Part shown: positions 26,208 to 36,415 of the stretch, one piece after another
Position numbering within the stretch: position 1 is the first letter of the stretch
How the letters are laid out: every line of letters begins with the position of its first letter
Source of the DNA: Corynebacterium pilosum DSM 20521 = CIP 103422
GTDB lineage: Bacteria > Actinomycetota > Actinomycetes > Mycobacteriales > Mycobacteriaceae
Length of the DNA stretch: 64,000 bases
Direction: 5' to 3'
Assembly: GCF_000373805.1 (NCBI RefSeq)
Contig: NZ_KB892471.1
Coordinates: 1-64,000, forward strand
Translations under genes and position numbers: made by a program
Notes under the pieces: generated by a model
The model's input: only the letters and a program-made list of their open reading frames with translations
What the model was told of the DNA's origin: nothing
Databases searched by the model: none

Positions 26208-26545
26208 GGGCTATTCATTCTCTCCTTCTAGGGGATCCTTATTTATTAGTGTTTCCCAAGGATGTGGCCCGGCGGTGGCGTTCTGGTAAACGAGCGATGA
26301 ACTCTGGCCCTTTGGGGCGCTGGGCAGCAGCGCGGCCACGCCCTCTCGTCGTAAACTGCTGGAACTAAACTGTAGGAACAGGGGAGTTTCCGGGCCCCTC
26401 ACCGCCAAAAACGCCCTAATCCAACAGTTCAGCTTCGACAGTTTGGCAAAAAGGTGGGCCTCAGAAACGAAAAACCCGGCCTCCCCACACCAGGAGGAGA
26501 CCGGGTTCGCGGCCAGACGGGCAATCGTCGATAAGCGAAAGCTAG
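26208..26545. other. Intergenic region with terminator and 12-mer
   Basis: The 338 bases between the lipoprotein gene and the dicarboxylate symporter gene hold the symporter terminator (26472-26507), a dispersed 12-mer (26525-26536), and the presumed promoter of the phosphatase. I could not identify a clear phosphate-control box. Confidence 0.5.
26472..26507 (-). terminator. Intrinsic terminator of the symporter gene
   Basis: On the minus strand AACCCGG-TCTCC pairs with GGGGA-GCCGGGTT, followed by TTTTTCG, a canonical intrinsic terminator downstream of the gene ending at 26546. Confidence 0.8.
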
Positions 26546-27820
26546 CTAAACAGAGCTAGACCCGCCGAGTGACTCTCGTGACTGGTCGATCGTGTCCGTC
26601 TTGTAGGGGTAGGCGCCGTCGGAGCCGTATTCGTCGCGCACTGCGTCAATCTTTCCGGAGGCGAAACGGTCCATGATCATGGCGATCGCGCCGTCGCCGG
26701 TGACGTTAGCGGCGGTGCCGAAGGAGTCGATGACGATGTAGGCGGCGATCATCAGCGCGACCATGTTCTCGTCGAAGCCCATCATGGTGCTCAGCAGGCC
26801 GACAGCGGTCATCACGGCGCCGCCCGGGACGCCCGGCGCGGCGATCATCGTGACGCCCAGCATCAGCAGGAAGCCGATCGCCTTACCCACGGAGACGTCC
26901 ATGCCGGTCATGTAGATGATGGCGAAGGCGTAGAGGACCAGCTTCATCATGGAGCCGGAGAGGTGGATCGTCGCGCAGAGGGGGACGGTGAAGCCAGCGA
27001 CGTTGCGGTCCACATCGTTTTTCAGGGTGGAGCGCAGGGTGACCGGGATACTGGCGGCAGACGAAGAGGTGCCCAGCGCGGTGAAGTAGGCGGGCATCAT
27101 GTTCTTCAGCGCGGTGAACGGGTTCTTGCCCGCGACGGCGCCGGCGACAAGGTACTGGATCACCAGGTAGACCCAGGTCATGATCACGGCCAGGACCAGA
27201 ACCTTGCCGAAGGCGGCCATGGTGGAGCCCAGGTTGTCGTTCATGCCCAGGTTGAGGAACATGCCGAAGATGAACAGGGGCAGCAGCGGGATGACGAAGG
27301 CCTCGATGACCTTCATGATCACGCGCTCCAGGTCGCGGGAGGCGCTGTAGAGGGTGTCAGACTTTACGGCGGTCATCGCCAGGCCCACGCAGAACGCAAG
27401 CACCAGGGCTGTCATCACTTCGAAAGGCGCTGGGATTTCAACGTCAAAGTAAGGCTGCAGCGAACCTTCGTCGACATCCTCCACGTTGGTATTCAGCTCC
27501 TGGCCCGCCAGCAAGGTGGGGTAGAGGGCTAGGGAGAGGCCGTAGGCGATCAGCCCGGAGATGATCGTGGAGCCGTAGGCCACGCCGGTGGTGATGCCCA
27601 GCCACTTGCCGGCGCCGCGACCCAGGCCTGCGATGGCGGGTGTGATCAGGGCGAAGATCAGCACGGGGACGAAGAAGTTGAGGAAGTTACCGAACAACGT
27701 GTTGAAGGTAATAAAGACGCGCGCCAGCCACTCCGGGAAGAAGAGGCTGCACACGATACCAAGGATGATCGCTACGACGATCTTGAACAACAGAGAGTTC
27801 GCAATGGTTTTGAAGTTCAT
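26546..27820 (-). CDS. Dicarboxylate/amino acid:cation symporter (DAACS family)
   Basis: The 424-residue protein has about eight membrane helices and the DAACS marks: a serine-rich hairpin ALGTSSSAASIPVTLR, then NVAGFTVPLCATIHLSGSM and VIDSFGTAANVTGDG near the C-terminus, which bind substrate and sodium. Likely substrates are C4-dicarboxylates, glutamate or serine/threonine; the sequence does not settle which. ATG at 27820 is preferred, with GAAAG eight bases upstream; a second ATG at 27826 is two codons earlier. It stands as a single transcription unit with its own terminator. Confidence 0.88.
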   Translation of the reverse strand: MNFKTIANSLLFKIVVAIILGIVCSLFFPEWLARVFITFNTLFGNFLNFFVPVLIFALITPAIAGLGRGAGKWLGITTGVAYGSTIISGLIAYGLSLALYPTLLAGQELNTNVEDVDEGSLQPYFDVEIPAPFEVMTALVLAFCVGLAMTAVKSDTLYSASRDLERVIMKVIEAFVIPLLPLFIFGMFLNLGMNDNLGSTMAAFGKVLVLAVIMTWVYLVIQYLVAGAVAGKNPFTALKNMMPAYFTALGTSSSAASIPVTLRSTLKNDVDRNVAGFTVPLCATIHLSGSMMKLVLYAFAIIYMTGMDVSVGKAIGFLLMLGVTMIAAPGVPGGAVMTAVGLLSTMMGFDENMVALMIAAYIVIDSFGTAANVTGDGAIAMIMDRFASGKIDAVRDEYGSDGAYPYKTDTIDQSRESLGGSSSV

Positions 27821-28016
27821 GGGCATACTTTCACGGGAAAATTGCGACGGATGGAAGCAATCAGAGCACACAGACGGTGTTCTTCATGCCCCAATTGTTC
27901 CCCATCGTGGGTTTATTCACTAAATCCATCGGCGTGAGAGCCAGCACAAAACCGCGGCAGGCACCCAGGTCCCACTCTTTTAAGAAAAGGCGTGCCCGCC
28001 CGCTAGACTTTGGGCC

Positions 28017-28457
28017 ATGACCGCTAACCTCATCGTCACCATTCTCTTCATCATCGTCGCAGTCGTGCTCATCGTGTTGGGCATGTTGGCGGCGACCGGC
28101 AGGTTGAAGGGCAATTCTTATATCGGTTTGCGTGTGCGGGAGGTCCGCCAAGAGGAAGCGGTGTGGACCCAGGCGCACAAAGTGACGGGCCCGTTTTCGA
28201 TCCTCGCCGGCGTGGCCTTGCTGTTCGGCGCGGCTTTCGCGTGGATCGCTAGCGGCTGGCTGTGGTTGGCGCCCGTGGTGGCGGCGGTGCTTGCCATCAT
28301 CTTCCTCTCCGTTGGAGGAAACATGGGTGCGCGCACCGCGGCACTGCTGGACCAGGCGCAGAAGGCAGAGCCTGAACCCGAGCCGCAGCCTGAGTCCCCG
28401 GCTGTGGACTTGGACGCTTTACGACGAGCGGCCGGGCAGTCCGACGAGCGTGAATAG
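28017..28457 (+). CDS. SdpI-family membrane protein
   Basis: The 146-residue protein has three predicted membrane helices, with SYIGLRVREVRQEEAVWTQAHK between the first and second. This is the SdpI signature (in Bacillus, immunity to the SdpC killing factor). The C-terminus is a Glu/Pro-rich cytoplasmic tail. The ATG at 28017 has no ribosome site, suggesting leaderless translation. It lies just upstream of the trp leader and its end carries a dispersed 12-mer (28416). Confidence 0.8.
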   Translation: MTANLIVTILFIIVAVVLIVLGMLAATGRLKGNSYIGLRVREVRQEEAVWTQAHKVTGPFSILAGVALLFGAAFAWIASGWLWLAPVVAAVLAIIFLSVGGNMGARTAALLDQAQKAEPEPEPQPESPAVDLDALRRAAGQSDERE

Positions 28458-28499
28458 TAGACGCGCATATAAAAGTTGCACAGCTCACTTCTTGGTTAT

Positions 28500-28559
28500 A
28501 TGGTTGCTTACGTGATCGAAACGAAACTGACTTCCGCACAGTGGTGGTGGCGCGCTTAA
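28500..28559 (+). CDS. trpL: trp operon leader peptide
   Basis: A 19-codon frame ends in SAQWWWRA and stop, with three consecutive Trp codons at 28542-28550. It precedes trpE by 150 bases and a hairpin with a T run. Ribosome stalling at the Trp codons when Trp-tRNA is scarce would allow the antiterminator form, the classical attenuation logic also known in other corynebacteria. Confidence 0.85.
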   Translation: MVAYVIETKLTSAQWWWRA

Positions 28560-28595
28560 TCGGCGAGCCACTGATTTCGAGCATCAAGAATTAAC

Positions 28596-28634
28596 GGCCC
28601 GCCGGCTAGGTTTCCTAGCGCAGCGGGTCTTTTT
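28596..28634 (+). terminator. trp attenuator
   Basis: GCCCGC-CG-GCTAGG pairs with CCTAGC-GCA-GCGGGT around TTT, followed by CTTTTTG. An upstream pairing CAGTGG (at the Trp codons) with CCACTG (about 28568-28573) offers the competing 1:2 structure. Confidence 0.85.
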
Positions 28635-28709
28635 GTATCCACCAAAGTACCCACAGCGCAGCGGGGGACCGGCCACAGCAAGCCGCCCGACGATTGTGAA
28701 AGAGTACTG

Positions 28710-30272
28710 ATGGAAAATTTTCAGCCACGCGTGGTCAGACGCGACGTACGCTACCACGCTGACGCTTCCAGTTTGTTTGCTCATATCGGTGGCACGGAGT
28801 CGACTGACTCGCTGCTGCTTGAGTCCGCGGACATTACGACGAAGTCCGGCCTGCAGTCCGTGGCCGTGTTGGATGCCAGTGTGCGGGTCACCTGCAACGG
28901 CACCAAGGTCACCGTGGAGCCACTGACAGACTCCGGCCACCTGATTGCCCAGCGCCTCCACAACCAGCTGGCGGACTACGCCACAGGGCCTAACACCTAC
29001 GACTTCCCGGTCTCCACGGCAAGCGATGAGCGCGAACGCCTCACCGCCATAAGTTCCGTGGAGGTGCTGCGCAAGCTCACGAGCGACGCCGGTTACCAAG
29101 ACCAAGAGTTGCCGATGCTGGCAGGCGGCATGGCCTTCGATTTCCTGGAGAGCTTCGAGCAGCTGCCCGAGGTCGAGGAGTCCGTCAACACGTACCCGGA
29201 TTATCAGTTCATCCTGGCAGAGGTAGTGCTGACCATTGATCACCAGTCGCAAACCGCTCACCTTGCAGGGGTGCAGTTGGCGGGGGACCTCGTCGATAAG
29301 CGAATCGACCGGTACGCTGCGCAAATCGATGCTGCTGAGCCAGACTCAACTCACTCTTATGCTGCCGCCGAGAACCCAAATTCGACGCTGACCGTGACCA
29401 CCGACATCCCGGACGCGCAGTTCCGCGAGCAGATCGAGGCGCTGAAGCAGAACATTTATAACGGCGATATTTATCAGGTGGTCCCGGCGCGCACGTTTAC
29501 CGCGGAGTGCGTCGATGCGTTCGCCGCCTACCGCCAGCTGCGCGAGACCAACCCCAGCCCGTACATGTTTTATTCGCGCGGGATCGATCGCGCCGGCAAG
29601 CAGTATGAGCTGTTCGGGGCCAGCCCGGAATCGAATTTGAAGTTCGATCATTCCAACCGTCAGGTGCAGCTGTACCCGATCGCCGGCACGCGTCCGCGCG
29701 GGCTTAACGACGATGGCTCCATCAACAATGAGCTGGATATCCGCATGGAGCTCGAACTGCGCACCGATGCCAAGGAGATCTCCGAACACACCATGCTGGT
29801 GGACCTAGCGCGCAACGATATGGCGCGTGTGGCCGTGCCTGGTACACGCACGGTGGAGGATCTGCTGCAGGTGGACCGCTATTCGCGCGTGATGCACCTG
29901 GTCAGCCGCGTGACGGCCACCCTGGACCACGATCTGGACGCCCTCGACGCGTACCGTGCCTGCATGAACATGGGCACGCTGACGGGTGCGCCGAAGCTGC
30001 GGGCCACGGAGCTGCTGCGCCAGGTGGAGGGCCGCCGCCGTGGTTCTTATGGCGGTGCCATCGGGTACCTGCGGGGTAATGGCGATATGGATAACTGCAT
30101 CATCATTCGGTCCGCATTCGTCAGTGGGGGAGTGGCGGCCGTGCAGGCGGGCGCCGGCGTGGTGCGCGATTCCAACCCGCAGAGCGAGGCCGATGAGACC
30201 TTGCACAAGGCTTATGCGGTACTCAACGCGATCGCGTTGGCCGCCGATGCACAGTTGGAGGTTGTGCGATGA
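28710..30272 (+). CDS. trpE: Anthranilate synthase component I
   Basis: TrpE converts chorismate and ammonia from TrpG to anthranilate, the first committed step to tryptophan. The 520-residue protein has the N-terminal LLLESAD motif tied to feedback inhibition by Trp and the C-terminal chorismate-binding core (GDIYQVVPAR, YMFYSRG, FGASPESN, GTLTGAPKLRA, GSYGGAIGYL, and VQAGAGVV). It lies behind the leader and attenuator. Its stop overlaps the trpG start (ATGA), ensuring balanced synthesis of the two subunits. A dispersed 12-mer sits at 29290 and another at 29702. Confidence 0.97.
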   Translation: MENFQPRVVRRDVRYHADASSLFAHIGGTESTDSLLLESADITTKSGLQSVAVLDASVRVTCNGTKVTVEPLTDSGHLIAQRLHNQLADYATGPNTYDFPVSTASDERERLTAISSVEVLRKLTSDAGYQDQELPMLAGGMAFDFLESFEQLPEVEESVNTYPDYQFILAEVVLTIDHQSQTAHLAGVQLAGDLVDKRIDRYAAQIDAAEPDSTHSYAAAENPNSTLTVTTDIPDAQFREQIEALKQNIYNGDIYQVVPARTFTAECVDAFAAYRQLRETNPSPYMFYSRGIDRAGKQYELFGASPESNLKFDHSNRQVQLYPIAGTRPRGLNDDGSINNELDIRMELELRTDAKEISEHTMLVDLARNDMARVAVPGTRTVEDLLQVDRYSRVMHLVSRVTATLDHDLDALDAYRACMNMGTLTGAPKLRATELLRQVEGRRRGSYGGAIGYLRGNGDMDNCIIIRSAFVSGGVAAVQAGAGVVRDSNPQSEADETLHKAYAVLNAIALAADAQLEVVR

Positions 30273-30922
30273 GCAAGATTGTCCTTCTAGATAACCACGA
30301 TTCCTTCGTCTACAACCTTGTCGACGCCCTGCACGGCTACGACTTCAAGGTCTTCCGCAACACGGTACCCATGCAGACAGTCCTAGACGCGGACCCCGCC
30401 TTGATCATCTTGTCGCCCGGGCCCGGCTACCCGGCCGACGCGGGCTGCATGATGTCGCTTCTCGACGAGGCCCTGCGCCGCCGCATCCCGGTTCTGGGGA
30501 TCTGCCTGGGATTCCAGGCGCTGCTGGAACACTATGGCGGCAAGGTGGAACCCTGCGGGCCCGTCCACGGTAAGTCCGAGGTCATGGAGCTGACCAATAG
30601 TGGAGTGGCGCATCCAGTGTTTGAGGGTCTAGCTGCGGACGCTGTTGCGGAGCTGCCCGAACATGTGGGCCGGAAGGTGCCGGTGGCCCGCTACCACTCG
30701 CTGGGTTCGAAGGCGGTGAAGTGCCCGCAGGGTGTGGTCTCCTTGGCCACCACCAACACTGACATTGGGCCTGTGATCATGGCCGCTGAAACCGCCGATA
30801 AAATGGCGATTGGCCTGCAGTTTCACCCAGAGTCGATCCTGACACCAGCGGGGCCGACAATCCTTAATCGTTGCGTGCAAACGCTGCTTGGCAATTCCAC
30901 TTCATCCAAGGAAGGTAACTAA
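30269..30922 (+). CDS. trpG: Anthranilate synthase glutamine amidotransferase subunit
   Basis: The 217-residue class I glutamine amidotransferase carries LLDNHDSFVYNLVD at the start, the nucleophile in VLGICLGFQ and the His-Glu pair in LQFHPESILTP. It provides ammonia to TrpE. It overlaps trpE by four bases and precedes trpD by three, and is separate rather than fused as in enterobacteria. Confidence 0.96.
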   Translation: MSKIVLLDNHDSFVYNLVDALHGYDFKVFRNTVPMQTVLDADPALIILSPGPGYPADAGCMMSLLDEALRRRIPVLGICLGFQALLEHYGGKVEPCGPVHGKSEVMELTNSGVAHPVFEGLAADAVAELPEHVGRKVPVARYHSLGSKAVKCPQGVVSLATTNTDIGPVIMAAETADKMAIGLQFHPESILTPAGPTILNRCVQTLLGNSTSSKEGN

Positions 30923-30925
30923 CTC

Positions 30926-31954
30926 ATGGCAAGTGACAAGTCCCAAGAAATTTTGAAGCGGTTCTTGGACAACAAGAACCCCACCCTCGACGAAGCGATC
31001 GAGGCATTCACCCCGTTGACGGTTGGCGATTACGACGATGTGCACATCGCCGCGCTCCTGGCCACCATCCGCACCCGTGGCGAAACCTTTGAAGATATCG
31101 CCGGTGCCTCCAAGGCCTTCCTGGCCGCTGGCCGCCCATTCCCCATCACCGGCGAGGGCCTGATGGATACCGCCGGAACCGGCGGCGACGGCGCAAACAC
31201 CATCAACATCACCACCGCCGCCTCGCTCACCGCTGCTGCTGGTGGCGTGAAGATGGTCAAGTGCGGTAACCGTTCCGTCTCCTCGAAGTCCGGCTCCGCT
31301 GACGTGCTGGAAGCGCTGAACATTCCGCTGGACCTGGACCCCGAGCGTGCCGTGCGCCAGTTTGAGGCATCGAACTTCACGTTCCTCTTCGCCCCTGCTT
31401 ATAACCCGGCGATCGCGCACGTGCAGCCGGTACGTAAGGCGCTGGGTGTGTCCACCCTGTTCAACACGATGGGCCCACTGCTGTCGCCTGCGCGCCCGGA
31501 GTACCAGATCATGGGCATCGCGAACCCGGCCCAGGGCCAGGTCATCGCCGAGACCATGCGCGAGCTCGGCCGCGGTCGCGCCCTCGTCGTCCACGGCGCG
31601 GGCACCGATGAGATCGCCGTTCACGGTGAGACCCAGGTCTGGGAGCTGACCCGAGACGGTGAGATCAAGAACTACACCATCACTCCGGAGGACCTAAGCT
31701 TGGAGCGCCACACGCTGGAAGATCTGCGTGGCGGCGACGGCGAAGAGAACGCCCGCCTGATGCGCGCCACCTTCGCCGGCGAAGGCAAGAAGGCGCACCG
31801 CGACGCGACCGCCGCCACCGCGGGTGCCATGTTCTACCTCAACGGGGACGCGGACAGCATCAAGGATGGCGCGGCGAAGGCCATCGCCATGTTGGAGGAT
31901 GACACTGTGAAGAATTGGTTGGCAAAGCACGAGGAGGCGAATTACGGTGGCTAA
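30926..31954 (+). CDS. trpD: Anthranilate phosphoribosyltransferase
   Basis: The 342-residue enzyme transfers phosphoribosyl to anthranilate. The PRPP-binding glycine loop reads DTAGTGGDGANTINIT, followed by KCGNRSVSSKSGSADVLEAL and the VHGAGTDEIA loop. ATG at 30926 follows GGAAGG. Its 3' end overlaps trpCF by eight bases. Length and motifs are normal. Confidence 0.97.
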   Translation: MASDKSQEILKRFLDNKNPTLDEAIEAFTPLTVGDYDDVHIAALLATIRTRGETFEDIAGASKAFLAAGRPFPITGEGLMDTAGTGGDGANTINITTAASLTAAAGGVKMVKCGNRSVSSKSGSADVLEALNIPLDLDPERAVRQFEASNFTFLFAPAYNPAIAHVQPVRKALGVSTLFNTMGPLLSPARPEYQIMGIANPAQGQVIAETMRELGRGRALVVHGAGTDEIAVHGETQVWELTRDGEIKNYTITPEDLSLERHTLEDLRGGDGEENARLMRATFAGEGKKAHRDATAATAGAMFYLNGDADSIKDGAAKAIAMLEDDTVKNWLAKHEEANYGG

Positions 31955-33368
31955 ACTTCCTACCGTTCTTGAAGGCATCGTGGAGGGCCGTCGTGGCCAC
32001 CTCGAAGAGATCCGAGCACTCATTGCTCACGTGGACGTCGATACGCTCCCGAAGTCCGAGCGTTCGCTCTACGATTCCCTGGCGCGCGGGGGCCGGGGCG
32101 CCAATAACTTCATCATGGAGTGCAAGAGCTCCTCGCCCTCGCTGGGTCTCATCCGGGAGCACTACGAGCCCGGCCAGATCGCGCGCATTTACTCCCGCTA
32201 CGCGTCCGGCATTTCCGTGCTGTGTGAGCCGGACCGCTTCGGCGGCGACTATAACCACCTAGCGACGGTCGCTTCCGAATCCCACCTGCCCGTGTTGTGC
32301 AAGGACTTCGTCATCGACAAGGTGCAGGTGCACGCCGCGCGCTACTACGGCGCCGACGCGATCCTGCTCATGCTCAGCGTGCTTAACGACGAGGAGTACG
32401 CCGAGCTTGCCGACGAGGCGCACCGTTTCGGGCTGGACGTTCTCACCGAGGTGATCGACGAGGAAGAGGTGGAGCGCGCCATCCGTTTGGGTGCGAAAAT
32501 CTTCGGGATCAACCACCGCAACCTCCATGATCTGTCGATCGATCTGGACCGTTCCGCACGCCTGGCAGCCTTGCTTCCCGACGATGCCGTGGTCGTTTCC
32601 GAGTCCGGCATCCGCGATACGGAGACTGTCCGCCGTCTCAGCGGGCACTCCAACGCCTACCTTGTGGGATCGCAGCTGACCAGCCAGCCGGATATTGATC
32701 GCGCCGCCCGCGAGCTTGTCTACGGCCCGAATAAGGTGTGCGGCCTGACTGATTGGTCCGCGGCGCAAGCGGCCAAGGCCTCGGGCGCCGTCTATGGCGG
32801 GCTGATCTTTGAAGAGGCGAGCCCGCGCAATGTTTCACGTGAAACGGCCGAAGAGATCATCGCCCACGAGCCCGGCTTGGACTACGTGGCCGTGAACCGC
32901 CGCACCTCTGGCTTCACCGAGCTTGCCCTCGACGGCGTGACGGCCATCCAGCTGCATGCCCCGTACCAAGGCAGCATCGACGCCGAGAAGCAGTTGGTGG
33001 ACGCAGCCCGCTCTGAGGTAGGGGAGCAGGTGGAGATCTGGCGCGCCGTCTCCATGACAGAAGCCGATGGTCCTGCAGTCGCAGAAGCGCTCGAGCCAAT
33101 CGTCGATAAGCTCGTGCTCGATGCCAAGGACGGCGGGTCCGGCACGACCTTCGACTGGTCCACCGTGCCCGACGCAGTGAAGCAGAAGGCGCTCCTGGCC
33201 GGTGGGCTGAACCTGGACAACATCGAGGATGCGTTGCGCGTGGGCACTGCCGGCCTAGATCTGAACTCTGGGCTGGAGTACGGCAGCGATGCCGGCGTCT
33301 GGGCCGGGCGCAAGGATGCCGGCGCTATCCGACGAGCTTTCCAGGCCATCCGCACCTTCTCCTACTAA
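31947..33368 (+). CDS. trpCF: Bifunctional indole-3-glycerol-phosphate synthase / PRA isomerase
   Basis: The 473-residue protein is a fusion: TrpC (about 1-255; IMECKSSSPSLG, VLCKDFVIDKVQV, GINHRNL and VVSESGI) followed by TrpF (about 262-473; VCGLTDWSAA, DYVAVNRRTSG, LDAKDGGSGTTFDW and LAGGLNLDN). It catalyses two consecutive steps. The start is taken as GTG at 31947 inside trpD. A parS site lies inside the gene at the domain junction (32831-32846) where it encodes NVSRET, and a dispersed 12-mer is at 33100. Confidence 0.95.
   Translation: MAKLPTVLEGIVEGRRGHLEEIRALIAHVDVDTLPKSERSLYDSLARGGRGANNFIMECKSSSPSLGLIREHYEPGQIARIYSRYASGISVLCEPDRFGGDYNHLATVASESHLPVLCKDFVIDKVQVHAARYYGADAILLMLSVLNDEEYAELADEAHRFGLDVLTEVIDEEEVERAIRLGAKIFGINHRNLHDLSIDLDRSARLAALLPDDAVVVSESGIRDTETVRRLSGHSNAYLVGSQLTSQPDIDRAARELVYGPNKVCGLTDWSAAQAAKASGAVYGGLIFEEASPRNVSRETAEEIIAHEPGLDYVAVNRRTSGFTELALDGVTAIQLHAPYQGSIDAEKQLVDAARSEVGEQVEIWRAVSMTEADGPAVAEALEPIVDKLVLDAKDGGSGTTFDWSTVPDAVKQKALLAGGLNLDNIEDALRVGTAGLDLNSGLEYGSDAGVWAGRKDAGAIRRAFQAIRTFSY
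32831..32846. promoter_or_regulatory. parS site (15/16)
   Basis: TGTTTCACGTGAAACG differs from the consensus only at the last base. It lies inside trpCF. Confidence 0.85.
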
Positions 33369-33392
33369 ATACACAAAACCAAGGACAACACA

Positions 33393-34655
<1,263 letters not shown>

Positions 34656-34657
34656 GC

Positions 34658-35500
34658 ATGACTACCCGTTATGAGAAGGCTTTTGCCGATCTTGCCGAGA
34701 AGGACGAAGGCGCATTCGTCCCATTCCTGATGCTTTCGGACCCGACCCCTGAGGACGCGCTGGAGATCCTGCGGACCGTCATCGATGCGGGTGCGGACGC
34801 TCTGGAGCTCGGCGTGCCCTTCAGTGATCCCATCGCCGATGGGCCGACCATCCAGGGCGCACACGTCCGGGCCCTCGACGGGGGAGCCACCGTGGATAAG
34901 GCTTTGGATCAGATTCGGACCATCCGCTCCGAGTATCCAGACCTGCCGATCGGAATGCTGATCTACTCGAACGTCCCCTTTGTGCGTGGCTTCGACACCT
35001 TCTACAAGGAGTTCAAGGAGGCCGGCGCGGATTCCATTCTCGTGCCTGATGTCCCCGTCCGTGAGGGTAAGCCCTTCGTCGAAGCGGCAGAACGCAACGG
35101 GATCGATTCGATCTTCATTGCACCTGCCCAGGCCACTCCTCAGACGCTCGAGGGCGTCGCCGCGCACTCCAAGGGTTATATCTATGCGGTCTCCCGCGAT
35201 GGCGTGACTGGCACCGAGAACGAATCTCAGACCACTGGTCTGCGCGAAGTTGTCGACAACGTGAAGTCTTACGGCGGCGCGCCCGTGCTGCTAGGTTTCG
35301 GCATTTCCACCCCAGACCACGTGCGTGAGGCTATCGAGGCGGGGGCCGCTGGAGCGATATCCGGGTCCGCAATCACCAAGATCATCAACAAGTATGTTGA
35401 GGGCACCCACCCTGAGCCGGGTCGGGTCACCGACATGGCGGGCCTGAAGTCCGAACTCACTGAGTTCGTCTCCGCGATGAAGGAAGCGACGAAGAAGTAG
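34658..35500 (+). CDS. trpA: Tryptophan synthase alpha chain
   Basis: The 280-residue TIM barrel cleaves indole-3-glycerol phosphate. It contains LELGVPFSDPIADGPTIQ with the catalytic Asp, IAPAQATPQTLE, YAVSRDGVTG, and VLLGFGISTPDHV for phosphate binding. It is the last gene of the operon and is followed by a dispersed 12-mer (35507) and the operon terminator. Confidence 0.97.
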   Translation: MTTRYEKAFADLAEKDEGAFVPFLMLSDPTPEDALEILRTVIDAGADALELGVPFSDPIADGPTIQGAHVRALDGGATVDKALDQIRTIRSEYPDLPIGMLIYSNVPFVRGFDTFYKEFKEAGADSILVPDVPVREGKPFVEAAERNGIDSIFIAPAQATPQTLEGVAAHSKGYIYAVSRDGVTGTENESQTTGLREVVDNVKSYGGAPVLLGFGISTPDHVREAIEAGAAGAISGSAITKIINKYVEGTHPEPGRVTDMAGLKSELTEFVSAMKEATKK

Positions 35501-35515
35501 CACATCGCTTTTCGA

Positions 35516-35548
35516 CGACCCCGGCGCTCTGTGTGCTGGGGTCGTTTG
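35516..35548 (+). terminator. trp operon terminator
   Basis: CGACCCC pairs with GGGGTCG (35516-35522 with 35538-35544), with further GC pairs inside, followed by TTTGCTT. It starts 15 bases after trpA, and one dispersed 12-mer forms its left flank. Confidence 0.75.
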
Positions 35549-35556
35549 CTTGTACT

Positions 35557-35572
35557 TGTTTCACGTGAAACA
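35557..35572. promoter_or_regulatory. parS site (16/16)
   Basis: This is a perfect TGTTTCACGTGAAACA between trpA and the convergent membrane-protein gene. Confidence 0.9.
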
Positions 35573-35574
35573 TC

Positions 35575-36273
35575 TCAGGGGATGCGGATCAAAGTGACCT
35601 CGTACGTTGTTTCACCCTTCCAGCCATACTGTCGCTGCAAGTTGAGGTAGCCCGCCTTCTCCAACTCTTTGATTTCGGTAATTGCATCGTAGCCCAACAG
35701 ACGGCTTATTCCAGTCGAGCTTGTGCGCATCCCGTCCACTGCACCGATTGCCACTATCGCGGAGATCACCTTCATATGCCTAGGGGAGGGGACGAGGGCT
35801 TCGTCGCTAAGCTCCTTCTGCTTAGACTGAAGCGCCGCGAGCCGGCGTCGACCCATTTTGTGCGACCGCGCCGATTCGAACTTAAGACCCACAGAGATTG
35901 TGCCAATTGCGACTATGGCTGAGACCACGTGCTGAACCTCCGCTGAAACGCCAATTGCTACCAACGAGTCGAACGGCGCATCCGCTGCAAGGAACATAGT
36001 CGCCAGCAGGCCCACTAGGGGCAAAAATCGCTGAATGGGGGAATAGTCGGTACTGCGGAATTCATCCTGGTAAGCCGTCTCCCCAGCAAACCGGCCACTT
36101 TTATGCAATCCGATCCCCGCGACGATGGCTAGGGTGAAAGCGATGATGACGCCGATCGTCGTTGCGCCCATCAAGGCTAGGCCGATTCCACCCGGGATGC
36201 CGACGAGAGCGGCCTCGCCCTGCGATAATTCGTTTCGCTTTCGCAGATGCGAAACCTGATCCCGATATTGCAC
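35575..36273 (-). CDS. Uncharacterised membrane protein
   Basis: I do not recognise this 232-residue protein. It has an N-terminal helix pair (GGIGLALMGATTIGVIIAFTLAIVAGIGL), a second hydrophobic pair around 85-130, and a soluble C-terminal ~100 residues that look like a winged helix (ISRLLGYDAITEIKELEKAGYLNLQ, then a strand pair). The layout of membrane anchor plus possible DNA-binding or dimerisation domain is unusual. The local composition is more AT-rich than that of the trp genes. It lies alone between two parS sites. Confidence 0.55.
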   Translation of the reverse strand: MQYRDQVSHLRKRNELSQGEAALVGIPGGIGLALMGATTIGVIIAFTLAIVAGIGLHKSGRFAGETAYQDEFRSTDYSPIQRFLPLVGLLATMFLAADAPFDSLVAIGVSAEVQHVVSAIVAIGTISVGLKFESARSHKMGRRRLAALQSKQKELSDEALVPSPRHMKVISAIVAIGAVDGMRTSSTGISRLLGYDAITEIKELEKAGYLNLQRQYGWKGETTYEVTLIRIP

Positions 36274-36374
36274 AGTATCTGATGGTAGAGGAAGCAGGCT
36301 TCTTGAACAATACTTTCACTTGTTCCACATCAAACAATGTTTAAGCTGGTGATATATCCCACTGCCTTTGGCTT

Positions 36375-36390
36375 TGTTTCACGTGAAACA
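36375..36390. promoter_or_regulatory. parS site (16/16)
   Basis: This is a perfect copy, 26 bases before the ABC ATPase start codon. Confidence 0.9.
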
Positions 36391-36415
36391 TCGCCATCCA
36401 ATCTTAGGAAAATAC

